DNA of 20,872 nucleotides from JBOGXF01 sp050694275 (lineage in GTDB: Bacteria; Actinomycetota; CADDZG01; WHSQ01), in contig JBOGXF010000131.1 of NCBI GenBank assembly GCA_050694275.1, forward strand, positions 1 through 20,872, in the 5' to 3' direction. Below the pieces are notes generated by a model. That model was not told the DNA's origin, did not search any database, and worked only from the letters and a program-made list of their open reading frames with translations. Shown here in pieces: positions 1 through 6,797 of the stretch. Position numbers and translations under genes: made by a program. The number at the start of each line of letters is the position of its first letter. Within the stretch, counting starts at the first letter, position 1.

Positions 1-23
1 CGACGCCCTTGGTTACCAGCGCA

Positions 24-29
24 TATACT
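24..29 (+). promoter_or_regulatory. -10 box of the rpsA operon promoter
   Basis: TATACT matches the sigma-70 type -10 consensus TATAAT at five of six positions, in otherwise GC-rich DNA. Transcription would begin near 36, leaving a leader of about 50 nt before rpsA. The -35 position falls at the very start of the window (1-6, cgacgc) and does not resemble TTGACA, so recognition would rest mainly on the -10 box. This is inferred from sequence only. Confidence 0.5.
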
Positions 30-37
30 TTTTTTCA

Positions 38-55
38 GCCCCCGTAAAAGGGGGC
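38..55 (+). promoter_or_regulatory. Hairpin at the 5' end of the rpsA leader
   Basis: GCCCCC (38-43) and GGGGGC (50-55) form a perfect 6-bp GC stem around the loop GTAAAA. It would begin one or two bases after the inferred transcription start. The run of seven T lies before the stem, not after it, so it is not an intrinsic terminator on the plus strand. Possible roles are 5'-end protection of the mRNA or a site for S1 autoregulation; the sequence cannot choose between them. Confidence 0.4.
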
Positions 56-86
56 AAATTTCTGTAGGGAGGAGAACCACACCTAT

Positions 87-1889
87 ATGGCCCAGGAGCA
101 AGACGGAGCTGCTCAAGCTCCGACCACCCCCTCCGGGGGGACCGAGGAGACCCTGCCCGACGGGCAGGGTGGAGTGATCACCCGTACCGCCCCTTCGACC
201 TCGGGCGAGACCTACGCCGGCGGAACCATCGTCGAGAACGATGTCGGGGACTCCCAAGAGGCTCTCATGGCCGCCATCGAGGCGACGATCAAGCCTTTCG
301 ACGAGGGCGACGTCGTCAGCGGGACGGTGGTCAAGATCGACAAGGACGAGGTCCTGCTCGACATCGGCTACAAGTCCGAGGGGGTCATTCCCGGCCGCGA
401 GCTATCCATTCGCAACGACGTCGACCCCAACGAGGTCGTCGCGATCGGCGAGGACATCGAAGCTCTCGTCCTCCAGAAAGAGGATGCCGAGGGCCGTCTC
501 ATCCTGTCCAAGAAGCGGGCTCAGTACGAGCGGGCGTGGGGCAGGATCGAAGAGATCAAGAACCTCGACGGCACCGTTACCGGCCCGGTGATTGAGGTCG
601 TCAAGGGTGGGCTCATCCTCGACATCGGGCTCCGGGGATTCTTGCCGGCATCGCTCGTCGAGATGCGCCGGGTGCGCGACCTCCACCCTTACGTTGGCAA
701 GGAGCTCGAGTGCCGGATCATCGAGCTCGACAAGAACCGCAACAATGTCGTGCTGTCGCGCCGCAAGTTCTTGGAAGAGTCTCAGGCCGAGCAGCGCCAC
801 GAGTTCCTCGATTCGCTCTCGAAGGGCGAGATTCGCACCGGCACGGTCTCATCGATCGTCAACTTCGGGGCGTTCGTCGATCTCGGCGGCGTGGACGGGC
901 TCGTCCACGTATCCGAGCTGTCGTGGAAGCATGTCGACCACCCCAGCGAGGTCGTCGACGTGGGCGAGGAAGTCCGCGTGGAAGTGCTCGATGTCGATCT
1001 CGAGCGCGAGCGTGTCTCGCTTTCGCTCAAAGCGACCCAGGAGGACCCGTGGCGGCAGTTCGCGCGCGTGCACGAAGTCGGAGACATTATCGAGGGTCGC
1101 GTGACCAAGCTCGTTCCGTTTGGCGCGTTCGTCGAAGTGGATGACGCGATCGAGGGCCTCGTTCACATCTCCGAGCTCGCGGAGCACCATGTTGAAAAGC
1201 CGGAGGACGAGGTGCGCGTGCATGACCGTATGCCCGTCAAGATCATCGACATCGACCTCGATCGCAGACGCATCAGCCTGTCTCGTAAACAAGGAATGAA
1301 GGTGGAAGGCGAGCCCGAGGCCGCCGCCGCAACCGAGCCCGCTCCGGCCGAGATCGAGCTCGAAGAGGCCCCCGAGATGGAAGTCGAGACGCGCGAGGCG
1401 GCCGAGGACATCGGGGTCGCCACCGAGGACACGATCGCGCGGCCTTCCTCCGACGAGGAGGTGCTGGACGCAGCCGAGGCGACTCCGGAGATCCGCGACG
1501 AGGCGACGACGCCGGAGGCGGCACCCACTTCACAGGACGCCAAGGAGGCCGCTCCCTTCGAGGAGGAGGACGAGGCGGCGTCGACCGCGCACATGGCCCC
1601 CGACGCCCTCGCTGCCGGACACGAAGGCGTGACCGCCGCGGAGCCGGAGCAACCGAACATCGACGTCCGCCTGAGCCAGGAGGAGCCGGACGCGGGAGCC
1701 GCTCCCGGCGAGACGATCGACGCGGTCGTCGACGAGGAGGAGCCCGCCCCCGAGGCCGAAGGCGAGCCGGTCACCGGCGAGGAGGAGGTCGACAAGAAGG
1801 GTGAGCCCCTCGAGCCGGAAGACAAGGGCGACGAGGAGTCGATCGAGGCGATCGTCGAAGACCTGAAACGCGAACGCGGCCAGTCCTAG
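87..1889 (+). CDS. rpsA: 30S ribosomal protein S1
   Basis: S1 binds mRNA on the small ribosomal subunit and helps place it for translation. The 600-residue product has an N-terminal low-complexity extension (1-70), then four S1 OB-fold domains at about 72-143, 160-226, 246-315 and 331-401. The last two carry the typical VxFGAFVxl and GLVHxSEL motifs. Four domains is the usual actinobacterial form. The remaining 190 residues are a Glu/Asp/Ala/Pro-rich, probably disordered acidic tail, much longer than the tail of the roughly 480-residue mycobacterial S1. The ATG at 87 is preceded by GGGAGGAG (67-74), a strong ribosome binding site 12 nt upstream. coaE follows after 14 nt, so the two are probably cotranscribed, as is usual in actinobacteria. 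Confidence 0.97.
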   Translation: MAQEQDGAAQAPTTPSGGTEETLPDGQGGVITRTAPSTSGETYAGGTIVENDVGDSQEALMAAIEATIKPFDEGDVVSGTVVKIDKDEVLLDIGYKSEGVIPGRELSIRNDVDPNEVVAIGEDIEALVLQKEDAEGRLILSKKRAQYERAWGRIEEIKNLDGTVTGPVIEVVKGGLILDIGLRGFLPASLVEMRRVRDLHPYVGKELECRIIELDKNRNNVVLSRRKFLEESQAEQRHEFLDSLSKGEIRTGTVSSIVNFGAFVDLGGVDGLVHVSELSWKHVDHPSEVVDVGEEVRVEVLDVDLERERVSLSLKATQEDPWRQFARVHEVGDIIEGRVTKLVPFGAFVEVDDAIEGLVHISELAEHHVEKPEDEVRVHDRMPVKIIDIDLDRRRISLSRKQGMKVEGEPEAAAATEPAPAEIELEEAPEMEVETREAAEDIGVATEDTIARPSSDEEVLDAAEATPEIRDEATTPEAAPTSQDAKEAAPFEEEDEAASTAHMAPDALAAGHEGVTAAEPEQPNIDVRLSQEEPDAGAAPGETIDAVVDEEEPAPEAEGEPVTGEEEVDKKGEPLEPEDKGDEESIEAIVEDLKRERGQS

Positions 1890-1903
1890 CCGGATCGGCC
1901 GCC

Positions 1904-2515
1904 GTGTTAGTCGTGGCGCTCACGGGTGGCATCGGCTCCGGAAAATCCACGTTCGCCCGCTTTCTCGCCGAGCGTGGGGCAGAGCTCATCGACGCCGACA
2001 GCATCGGGCGAGAGGCACTCAAGCCCGGGCAGCCTGCGTGGCGCTCCGCCGTGAGCCAGTTCGGAGAAGGAATCCTCGAGCCCGGGACGAATCTCGAGAT
2101 CGACCGCGGGCGGCTCGCGGAGATCGTGTTCGCGGACAAGGAGGCTCTCGCTGCGCTCAATGCGATCGTGCATCCGGTCATCCTGCGGAGGATCGCCGAC
2201 GAGCTCGACACCCTTGCGGGAACCGCCGAGATCGTCGTCATAGACGCAGCCCTCGTCGTCGAGACGGGGATGCACGAATGGGCCGACGTGTTGCTCGTGG
2301 TCGTGTCGGAGCAAGAGAGAAGAACCGACCGGCTGGTTCGGGATCGCGGTATGTCGGTGGGCGACATCAGCGCGCGGATGGCGGCCCAGACCGACCCCCT
2401 GGAGCTGATGCAGAAGGCCGACTTCGTGGTTCACAACGACGGCTCGCTCGCCGAGCTCGAGGTGGAAGCCGACCGGGTCTGGAAGGAGCTATCGGCGCTC
2501 CGCGATAACAAATGA
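1904..2515 (+). CDS. coaE: Dephospho-CoA kinase
   Basis: CoaE phosphorylates the 3'-hydroxyl of the ribose in dephospho-CoA using ATP, the last step of coenzyme A synthesis, in the cytoplasm. The P-loop GGIGSGKS sits at residues 8-15, followed by the substrate-site DADSIGRE segment (30-37) and the family motif IVHPVI (88-93). At 203 residues it has the normal length of a single-domain CoaE and lacks the extra C-terminal domain found in mycobacterial CoaE. The start is GTG, with no clear Shine-Dalgarno sequence, 14 nt after rpsA, so translation is probably coupled. Its stop overlaps the next start (ATGA, 2512-2515). Confidence 0.95.
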   Translation: MLVVALTGGIGSGKSTFARFLAERGAELIDADSIGREALKPGQPAWRSAVSQFGEGILEPGTNLEIDRGRLAEIVFADKEALAALNAIVHPVILRRIADELDTLAGTAEIVVIDAALVVETGMHEWADVLLVVVSEQERRTDRLVRDRGMSVGDISARMAAQTDPLELMQKADFVVHNDGSLAELEVEADRVWKELSALRDNK

Positions 2516-3216
2516 TCGATGTCGTTTTCCTGGACGCGGGGGAGACCATCCTGCGACCCCACCCCTCCTTCGCCGAGCTGTTCGCCCGCGTGTGCTCGGA
2601 GCGGGGTTCGCCGGTGTCTGCGGCCGACGTGCGAGTGGTGCAGGAGCGGCTTGCCCCCCACCTGACCGATCTCGCGGAGGCCACCGGCGTCGAGAACCCA
2701 TCCCTATCGAAGGCCGGATCGCGCAAGTTCTGGGGCTATCTCTATCGTCGCTTCCTCGAGGAGCTCGGTCTCGACCTCGAGCTTGCGGACTTGCTGTACG
2801 CGACGTTCTCTCATCCCGCCTCTTACAAGCTGTTCGATGACGTCCTCGACGCGCTGGACGAGCTGCAGGCGGCCGGTTACCGGCTTGGGCTGATCTCCAA
2901 CTTCGAGCAGTGGCTCGAAGAGATGCTCGTCGAGCTCGAGGTCGGCCATCTCTTCGAGGCGGTGGTCATTTCTGGAGTGGCCGGAGTGGAGAAGCCGGAT
3001 AGTCGCATCTACGAGATCGCGCTCGAGCGCGTTGGGGTGGCGGCCGAGAACGCGGTCCACGTGGGCGACTCGCCGTCGATGGACGTCGAGCCGGCCCGGG
3101 CCCTCGGGATGCACGCGGTGCTCCTCGATCGCGTGGGCCGATACGAGGGCCGGGAGTTCGACGCGATTCGGATCGCGTCACTGAAGGATTTGCCGCAGGT
3201 CATCTCGAAGCTGTAG
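2512..3216 (+). CDS. HAD-superfamily hydrolase with altered motif I
   Basis: This 234-residue protein has the layout of HAD subfamily I: motif I LDAGETIL with the nucleophile Asp at 8, a helical cap at about 15-100, motif II LISN with Ser129, motif III Lys161 in VEKPDSRIY, and motif IV HVGDSPSMD with Asp186 and Asp191. In ordinary HAD phosphatases motif I is DxDxT and its second Asp is the general acid/base. Here that position is Gly10. Some REG-2/HDHD3-like members also lack it, so the protein may be a weak phosphatase, may use another chemistry, or may bind rather than hydrolyse. The 4-nt overlap with coaE indicates coupled translation. The substrate is unknown; a phosphorylated metabolite related to CoA is only a guess from context. 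Confidence 0.85.
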   Translation: MIDVVFLDAGETILRPHPSFAELFARVCSERGSPVSAADVRVVQERLAPHLTDLAEATGVENPSLSKAGSRKFWGYLYRRFLEELGLDLELADLLYATFSHPASYKLFDDVLDALDELQAAGYRLGLISNFEQWLEEMLVELEVGHLFEAVVISGVAGVEKPDSRIYEIALERVGVAAENAVHVGDSPSMDVEPARALGMHAVLLDRVGRYEGREFDAIRIASLKDLPQVISKL

Positions 3217-3218
3217 CC

Positions 3219-4262
3219 ATGGCTCCAGTGGATTCGACCGTCGTCGGAGAGGCCCTGCAGGTGGTCGCGGACGTCGTCCCCTGCGAACAGGCCATCCTGT
3301 GCCTGGACGACGGGAACGGCGGGCTCACCGTTCACACCACTGCGGAGAACGACCCCACTTATCGAGGTTCGGTGGTCGACCGGATCGCCGGGATCGAGCA
3401 TGGCGAGGTGATAGCAGGGGAGGTCGTGGCCGCGCCCCTGACCGCCGGGGAGCGCCGGATCGGGGTTCTTGCCGCAGCGAGTCCGAACGGGGGCCGATTC
3501 ACCGAGGAGGACCTCCGCTTGGTGACGGTCGTTGCCGAGCGTACCGCGCTGGCCATTGAGAACGCCGGCCTGCGCGAGGCGAATCACGCCAAGTCGGACT
3601 TCGTTTCCATGCTCGCCCACGAGCTCAAGGGACCGATGACGACGATCGTGGGCTTCGGGCAGGTGCTGCGAGAGCAATGGACGACCATCGAGGAAGAGAA
3701 GCGCGAGCACCTCTTCGGCGTACTGACCACGGAGATCAGGCGCCTCTCTCGGCTCGCCGACGACCTGCTCGATCTATCTCGCATCGAGGCGGGGACGGTA
3801 CGTTACGACATGCAGCCGGTATCGCTGCCCGAACTTGTCGACAACGTTCTGACGGTGCACCGGTCCCTGAGCGCGAGCCACGACATCCGTTGTGAGATCT
3901 CCCCCGATCTACCTCATGTCCTTGGTGACGTCGATCGCATCGGTCAGGTGCTTATCAATCTGCTGGCGAATGCGGTCCGCTATTCGCTCGACGGAACCAG
4001 GGTGATCGTGCGCGCGTCTCAGTGCGATGGCGAGGTCGAGGTGGCCATCGCCGACGAGGGCATCGGCATCGATCCCCAAGACCATGACCGTGTGTTCTCC
4101 AAATTCGTCCATCTGCCCAAGCCCGGCTGGGTACCGAAAGGGACGGGGCTCGGCCTGTTCATCAGCCAGGGAATCGTCGAGGCCCACGGAGGCCGTATCT
4201 GGCTGGACTCGGACGTGGGCCGGGGTTCGACCTTTCACTTCACGATCCCCATTGCGACATAA
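3219..4262 (+). CDS. Soluble GAF-domain sensor histidine kinase
   Basis: The 347-residue product has a short GAF-like sensor at about 5-118, a coiled linker, and a HisKA helix pair with the phospho-acceptor His134 in AHELKGPM. A HATPase domain follows, with the N box around Asn247/Asn251, the G1 box DEGIGID (279-285), an F box (FSKF) and the G2 box GTGLGL (308-313). All kinase boxes are intact, so it should autophosphorylate. There is no signal peptide or membrane segment, which suggests sensing of a cytoplasmic ligand or redox state. The start lies 2 nt after the HAD gene with no separate ribosome binding site, so it is probably cotranscribed and coupled. No response regulator is in the window, so its partner must be encoded elsewhere. 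The ligand cannot be told from the sequence. Confidence 0.9.
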   Translation: MAPVDSTVVGEALQVVADVVPCEQAILCLDDGNGGLTVHTTAENDPTYRGSVVDRIAGIEHGEVIAGEVVAAPLTAGERRIGVLAAASPNGGRFTEEDLRLVTVVAERTALAIENAGLREANHAKSDFVSMLAHELKGPMTTIVGFGQVLREQWTTIEEEKREHLFGVLTTEIRRLSRLADDLLDLSRIEAGTVRYDMQPVSLPELVDNVLTVHRSLSASHDIRCEISPDLPHVLGDVDRIGQVLINLLANAVRYSLDGTRVIVRASQCDGEVEVAIADEGIGIDPQDHDRVFSKFVHLPKPGWVPKGTGLGLFISQGIVEAHGGRIWLDSDVGRGSTFHFTIPIAT

Positions 4263-4281
4263 TCCCGGTAACCTTCCGGGC

Positions 4282-5688
4282 GTGTCGGACCTCCCCTTTC
4301 TCTCGGCGACCGAACAGGCCCGACTCGTGCGCGGGGGGGACATCTCGCCGGTTGAGCTGGTCGAGACTTATCTGAGCCGTGTCGAGAAGCTCGACGGCGA
4401 GCTCAATGCCTACGTCACCGTCGCCGGCGACCAAGCGCTGGGCCAGGCGCGTGATGCGGAGGCTCGGGTCGGCCGCGGCGAAGATCTTCCCCCGTTCCAC
4501 GGGGTCCCGATCGCAATCAAGGACCTCGCCGAGACGCGGGGACTCCGGACGACTTTCTCGACCAAGGCGGCGAAGGACTACGTTCCCAGGCTCGATGCGG
4601 CGAGCGTGCGCCGGATCAAGGAAGCGGGTTTCATCGTTCTCGGAAAGACGAACACTCCCGAGTTCGGGACTCTCCCGATAACCGAGTCGGAGCTCAACGG
4701 CGCGTGCCACAACCCATGGGATCTGGATCGCACGCCGGGTGGCTCGAGCGGAGGAGCCGCGGCGGCCCTCGCCGCGGGTTTGACTCCCATCGCGCACGGG
4801 AGCGACGGAGGCGGATCCATTCGCATCCCCGCGTCCTGCTGCGGGGTCTTCGGGATCAAGCCGTCGCGGGGGCGGGTCTCGTCGGCCCCTCGATTCGGTG
4901 AGGTATGGGAAGGGTTCTCGACCGAGGGACCCATCGCCCGCTCGGTCTCCGACGCGGCCGCGCTGCTAGACGTCATGTCCGGCTACGAGACCGGCGATCC
5001 GTACTGGGCGCCCCCGCCGGAGCGACCTTTCGCCGACGAAGTCGGCCGCGCCCCGGGGCCCCTGCGCGTCGCTTTCACCGGCGAGACTCCCAACGGCGCG
5101 CCGGTCGATTCGGCGGTCCTGGGGGCCCTCGAGGACGCGGGGCGGCTGCTCGAATCGCTCGGTCACGAGATCGAGGAAGCGTCGCCGGACTGGGTCGATC
5201 ACGACATGGTGGCGGCCTACATCAAGGTTGTGCAAGCGAGCCCTGCCCTCGTCCCCCTACCGGAAGAGGGGATGGAGCCGATCAACCGCGCGCTCTTGCA
5301 AGCCGCAGATCAACTCTCGAGCGCGGATTACGTACGCGCTATGACGACGCTCCATTCGTTCGCACGCAAGGTCGTCGCGTTCTGGGACGATTACGACCTC
5401 CTGCTGACCCCGACCCTCGCTCTACCGCCCGTCCCGATCGGGTGGCTGTTCGAGGACGACGATCCGTGGATGCAGCTCACGCGCTCGGGCTTCTTCATCC
5501 CGTTCACGCCTCCGTTCAACATCACCGGCCAGCCCGCGGCATCGTTGCCGCTCTACTGGAGCGACGGCGGGCTTCCAATCGGGGTGCAACTCGTTGGCCG
5601 CCCGGCCGACGAAGCTACGATCATCCGGGTGGCGGCGCAGCTCGAGGCGGCACGCCCATGGGCCGACCGCCGCCCCCCGGTCTCGTAG
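4282..5688 (+). CDS. Amidase-signature family amidohydrolase
   Basis: This enzyme hydrolyses an amide bond by the Ser-cisSer-Lys mechanism of the amidase signature family. With GTG 4282 as residue 1 (468 aa), the catalytic Lys80 is in GVPIAIKD, the cis-Ser is Ser155 or Ser156 in GGSSGG, and the nucleophile Ser179 is in GSDGGGSIRIPA. The C-terminal segment with the NITGQPAASLPL motif is also typical. The frame stays open upstream to 4027, inside the kinase gene, but family similarity begins after the GTG, so the short form is chosen. GatA is unlikely because no gatB or gatC is nearby. The gene starts 19 nt after the kinase stop and appears to be the last of the operon. The substrate is unknown. 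Confidence 0.88.
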   Translation: MSDLPFLSATEQARLVRGGDISPVELVETYLSRVEKLDGELNAYVTVAGDQALGQARDAEARVGRGEDLPPFHGVPIAIKDLAETRGLRTTFSTKAAKDYVPRLDAASVRRIKEAGFIVLGKTNTPEFGTLPITESELNGACHNPWDLDRTPGGSSGGAAAALAAGLTPIAHGSDGGGSIRIPASCCGVFGIKPSRGRVSSAPRFGEVWEGFSTEGPIARSVSDAAALLDVMSGYETGDPYWAPPPERPFADEVGRAPGPLRVAFTGETPNGAPVDSAVLGALEDAGRLLESLGHEIEEASPDWVDHDMVAAYIKVVQASPALVPLPEEGMEPINRALLQAADQLSSADYVRAMTTLHSFARKVVAFWDDYDLLLTPTLALPPVPIGWLFEDDDPWMQLTRSGFFIPFTPPFNITGQPAASLPLYWSDGGLPIGVQLVGRPADEATIIRVAAQLEAARPWADRRPPVS

Positions 5689-5702
5689 CCGACCTTGTTG
5701 CG

Positions 5703-5727
5703 GATAGCCACCTGTGCGGTGGCTATC
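5703..5727. terminator. Bidirectional hairpin terminator without U-tract
   Basis: GATAGCCACC (5703-5712) and GGTGGCTATC (5718-5727) form a perfect 10-bp stem with a 5-nt loop. It stands between the convergent amidase gene and the AbiEi-type gene, and the minus-strand stop codon (5723-5725) lies inside its right arm. Neither strand has a T-run after the stem, which is common for actinobacterial I-shaped terminators. Confidence 0.65.
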
Positions 5728-6637
5728 GGGCACAAAGTAGTGCCTCAAGGCGAGCGAGAATGTCGCCTGGATTCTCATTGAGGTCCTCGTACGTCTCGTA
5801 GAGCATCCGCCATCCGAGAATGCTCAGGCGGTTGTGTCGTGCCCAGTCTCGCTTGGCCCTTAAGCGCGGACCGTGCCAGCGGAGACTGTAGGCCTCAACT
5901 CCCACCATCCGTCGCGGATAAGCGAGATCGATGCGGCCGACAAGTCCATCCGCATCGTAGACGCGGTACTGAGGCACCGGGTTTGGGAGGCGTGACCGGC
6001 ACAGCATGCGGTAGAAGCGCGTCTCGAAAATGGATTCTCGGGGGGCCTGATCTGGGTCTCGGTCCGCCAGAAGTCGCTTGAGGTTACCCAGCCCCCTTGT
6101 TCCTCGGGGCAGATTCCGGGTTCGACGGACGACGCGCTCGAACGTCGTTAGTCCCTTGAGGAGCGCGCTGTCCAGAGCTTCTTCGAGTCGTCCCTCCGAT
6201 ACCACACCGCCGAGATCGACCAGCGTCCGCTCCGGGGTCGTAACCGGCAGCGAATTACGTGTTCTGACATCCGACTTGGGGAGCTGCGTGGAGCGATGAA
6301 TGATCACTCCCCGGTCAGACATTCGCATCCCCGACGCCAGCGTCAGCTCTATGTGATGACCTTTGAAACCATCCACGTCCCACAGCCGGGCGGCCGAGCG
6401 ATGCGATACGACCGCATGCTCGCCCAACCACATCTGGGCCGCGACCAGGCTCCCTTCCCACGAGAGGGGAACGCCCGCTAGCAGGAAGACTCCGGGATGG
6501 ATGGGGTTCAGAAGCCCCCGCTTGATGCGGCTGTCGATCATCCGGTCGGTGAGCCCTACAGCCCGGGCGAGAGCCCGGGTCACGATCCCAAACCGAGGCT
6601 TCGCGAGGTCCATCAGTCGTGAGTCCGGATCGAACAT
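5723..6637 (-). CDS. AbiEi-type winged helix fused to DUF559/Vsr-like nuclease domain
   Basis: The 304-residue product begins with a winged-helix region (about 10-55, the AbiEi antitoxin N-terminal type). A middle part with the antitoxin-like segment TTPERTLVDL follows, then a C-terminal domain resembling the PD-(D/E)XK fold of DUF559 and Vsr proteins: GRIDLAYP with Asp237, VGVEAYSLRWHG with Glu248 and His255, and the closing ILGW segment. DUF559 proteins usually read VEVDG, so the Asp after the Glu is replaced here (EAY). No AbiEii-type nucleotidyltransferase toxin lies next to it, so it is a solitary member; such genes are common in actinobacteria and their role is unresolved. The ATG at 6637 is chosen because the longer GTG start (6685) falls inside the palindrome and the promoter -35 region. 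ATG 6613 is the other candidate. Confidence 0.75.
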   Translation of the reverse strand: MFDPDSRLMDLAKPRFGIVTRALARAVGLTDRMIDSRIKRGLLNPIHPGVFLLAGVPLSWEGSLVAAQMWLGEHAVVSHRSAARLWDVDGFKGHHIELTLASGMRMSDRGVIIHRSTQLPKSDVRTRNSLPVTTPERTLVDLGGVVSEGRLEEALDSALLKGLTTFERVVRRTRNLPRGTRGLGNLKRLLADRDPDQAPRESIFETRFYRMLCRSRLPNPVPQYRVYDADGLVGRIDLAYPRRMVGVEAYSLRWHGPRLRAKRDWARHNRLSILGWRMLYETYEDLNENPGDILARLEALLCAR

Positions 6638-6656
6638 GGCCCCAGGTAAACGGATT

Positions 6657-6685
6657 TCGATACGGGAAGCAGTGACGCGCGTCAC
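6657..6685 (-). promoter_or_regulatory. Candidate promoter of the AbiEi-type gene
   Basis: On the minus strand, GTGACG (6685-6680) matches four of six -35 positions and TATCGA (6662-6657) three of six -10 positions, separated by 17 nt. The -35 element lies within the 20-bp palindrome. A start near 6650 would give a leader of about 13 nt before ATG 6637. The assignment is weak on sequence alone, but the spacing is ideal. Confidence 0.35.
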
Positions 6686-6688
6686 TGC
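6669..6688. promoter_or_regulatory. Perfect 20-bp palindrome, candidate operator
   Basis: GCAGTGACGCGCGTCACTGC equals its own reverse complement over all 20 bases. A second, overlapping 10-bp palindrome (ACTGCGCAGT) runs from 6684 to 6693. The site lies between the divergent AbiEi-type gene and uvrB and covers the candidate -35 of the AbiEi-type gene. A continuous palindrome without a loop suits a dimeric DNA-binding protein better than an RNA hairpin. AbiEi antitoxins are known to repress their own promoters at inverted repeats, so autoregulation is the first guess. Confidence 0.6.
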
Positions 6689-6785
6689 GCAGTTGGAGAC
6701 CTTGTGCTATTTGGCCACCTCCACGGGGGCCAAAGGCAACAAGGTGGGCGGACCCAGCAGGATCGAGCCTGTCGTACCCGCCATC

Positions 6786-6791
6786 TAGACT
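6786..6791 (+). promoter_or_regulatory. -10 box for leaderless uvrB transcription
   Basis: TAGACT fits TANNNT and ends 6 nt before the uvrB ATG at 6798, so transcription would start at or next to the A of the ATG. No Shine-Dalgarno sequence precedes the ATG. The same TAGACTC string stands at the same distance before the gene at 20401. A 7-bp hairpin (6710-6716 with 6728-6734) lies further upstream and would not be in this transcript. Confidence 0.5.
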
Positions 6792-6797
6792 CACTCC

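Noticed and set aside
4027..4281. Upstream extension of the amidase frame inside the kinase gene
   Set aside because: The extension translates to a low-complexity Ser/Arg/Pro-rich string typical of a shifted frame of the kinase; amidase similarity starts just after GTG 4282.
6638..6685. Longer GTG start of the AbiEi-type gene
   Set aside because: The GTG lies in the 20-bp palindrome and on the candidate -35, so it would precede the inferred transcription start.
6690..6797. Mycobacterial-type SOS box before uvrB (also checked before uvrA, 11292-11370)
   Set aside because: No TCGAAC-N4-GTTCGA or close variant was found by eye in either spacer.
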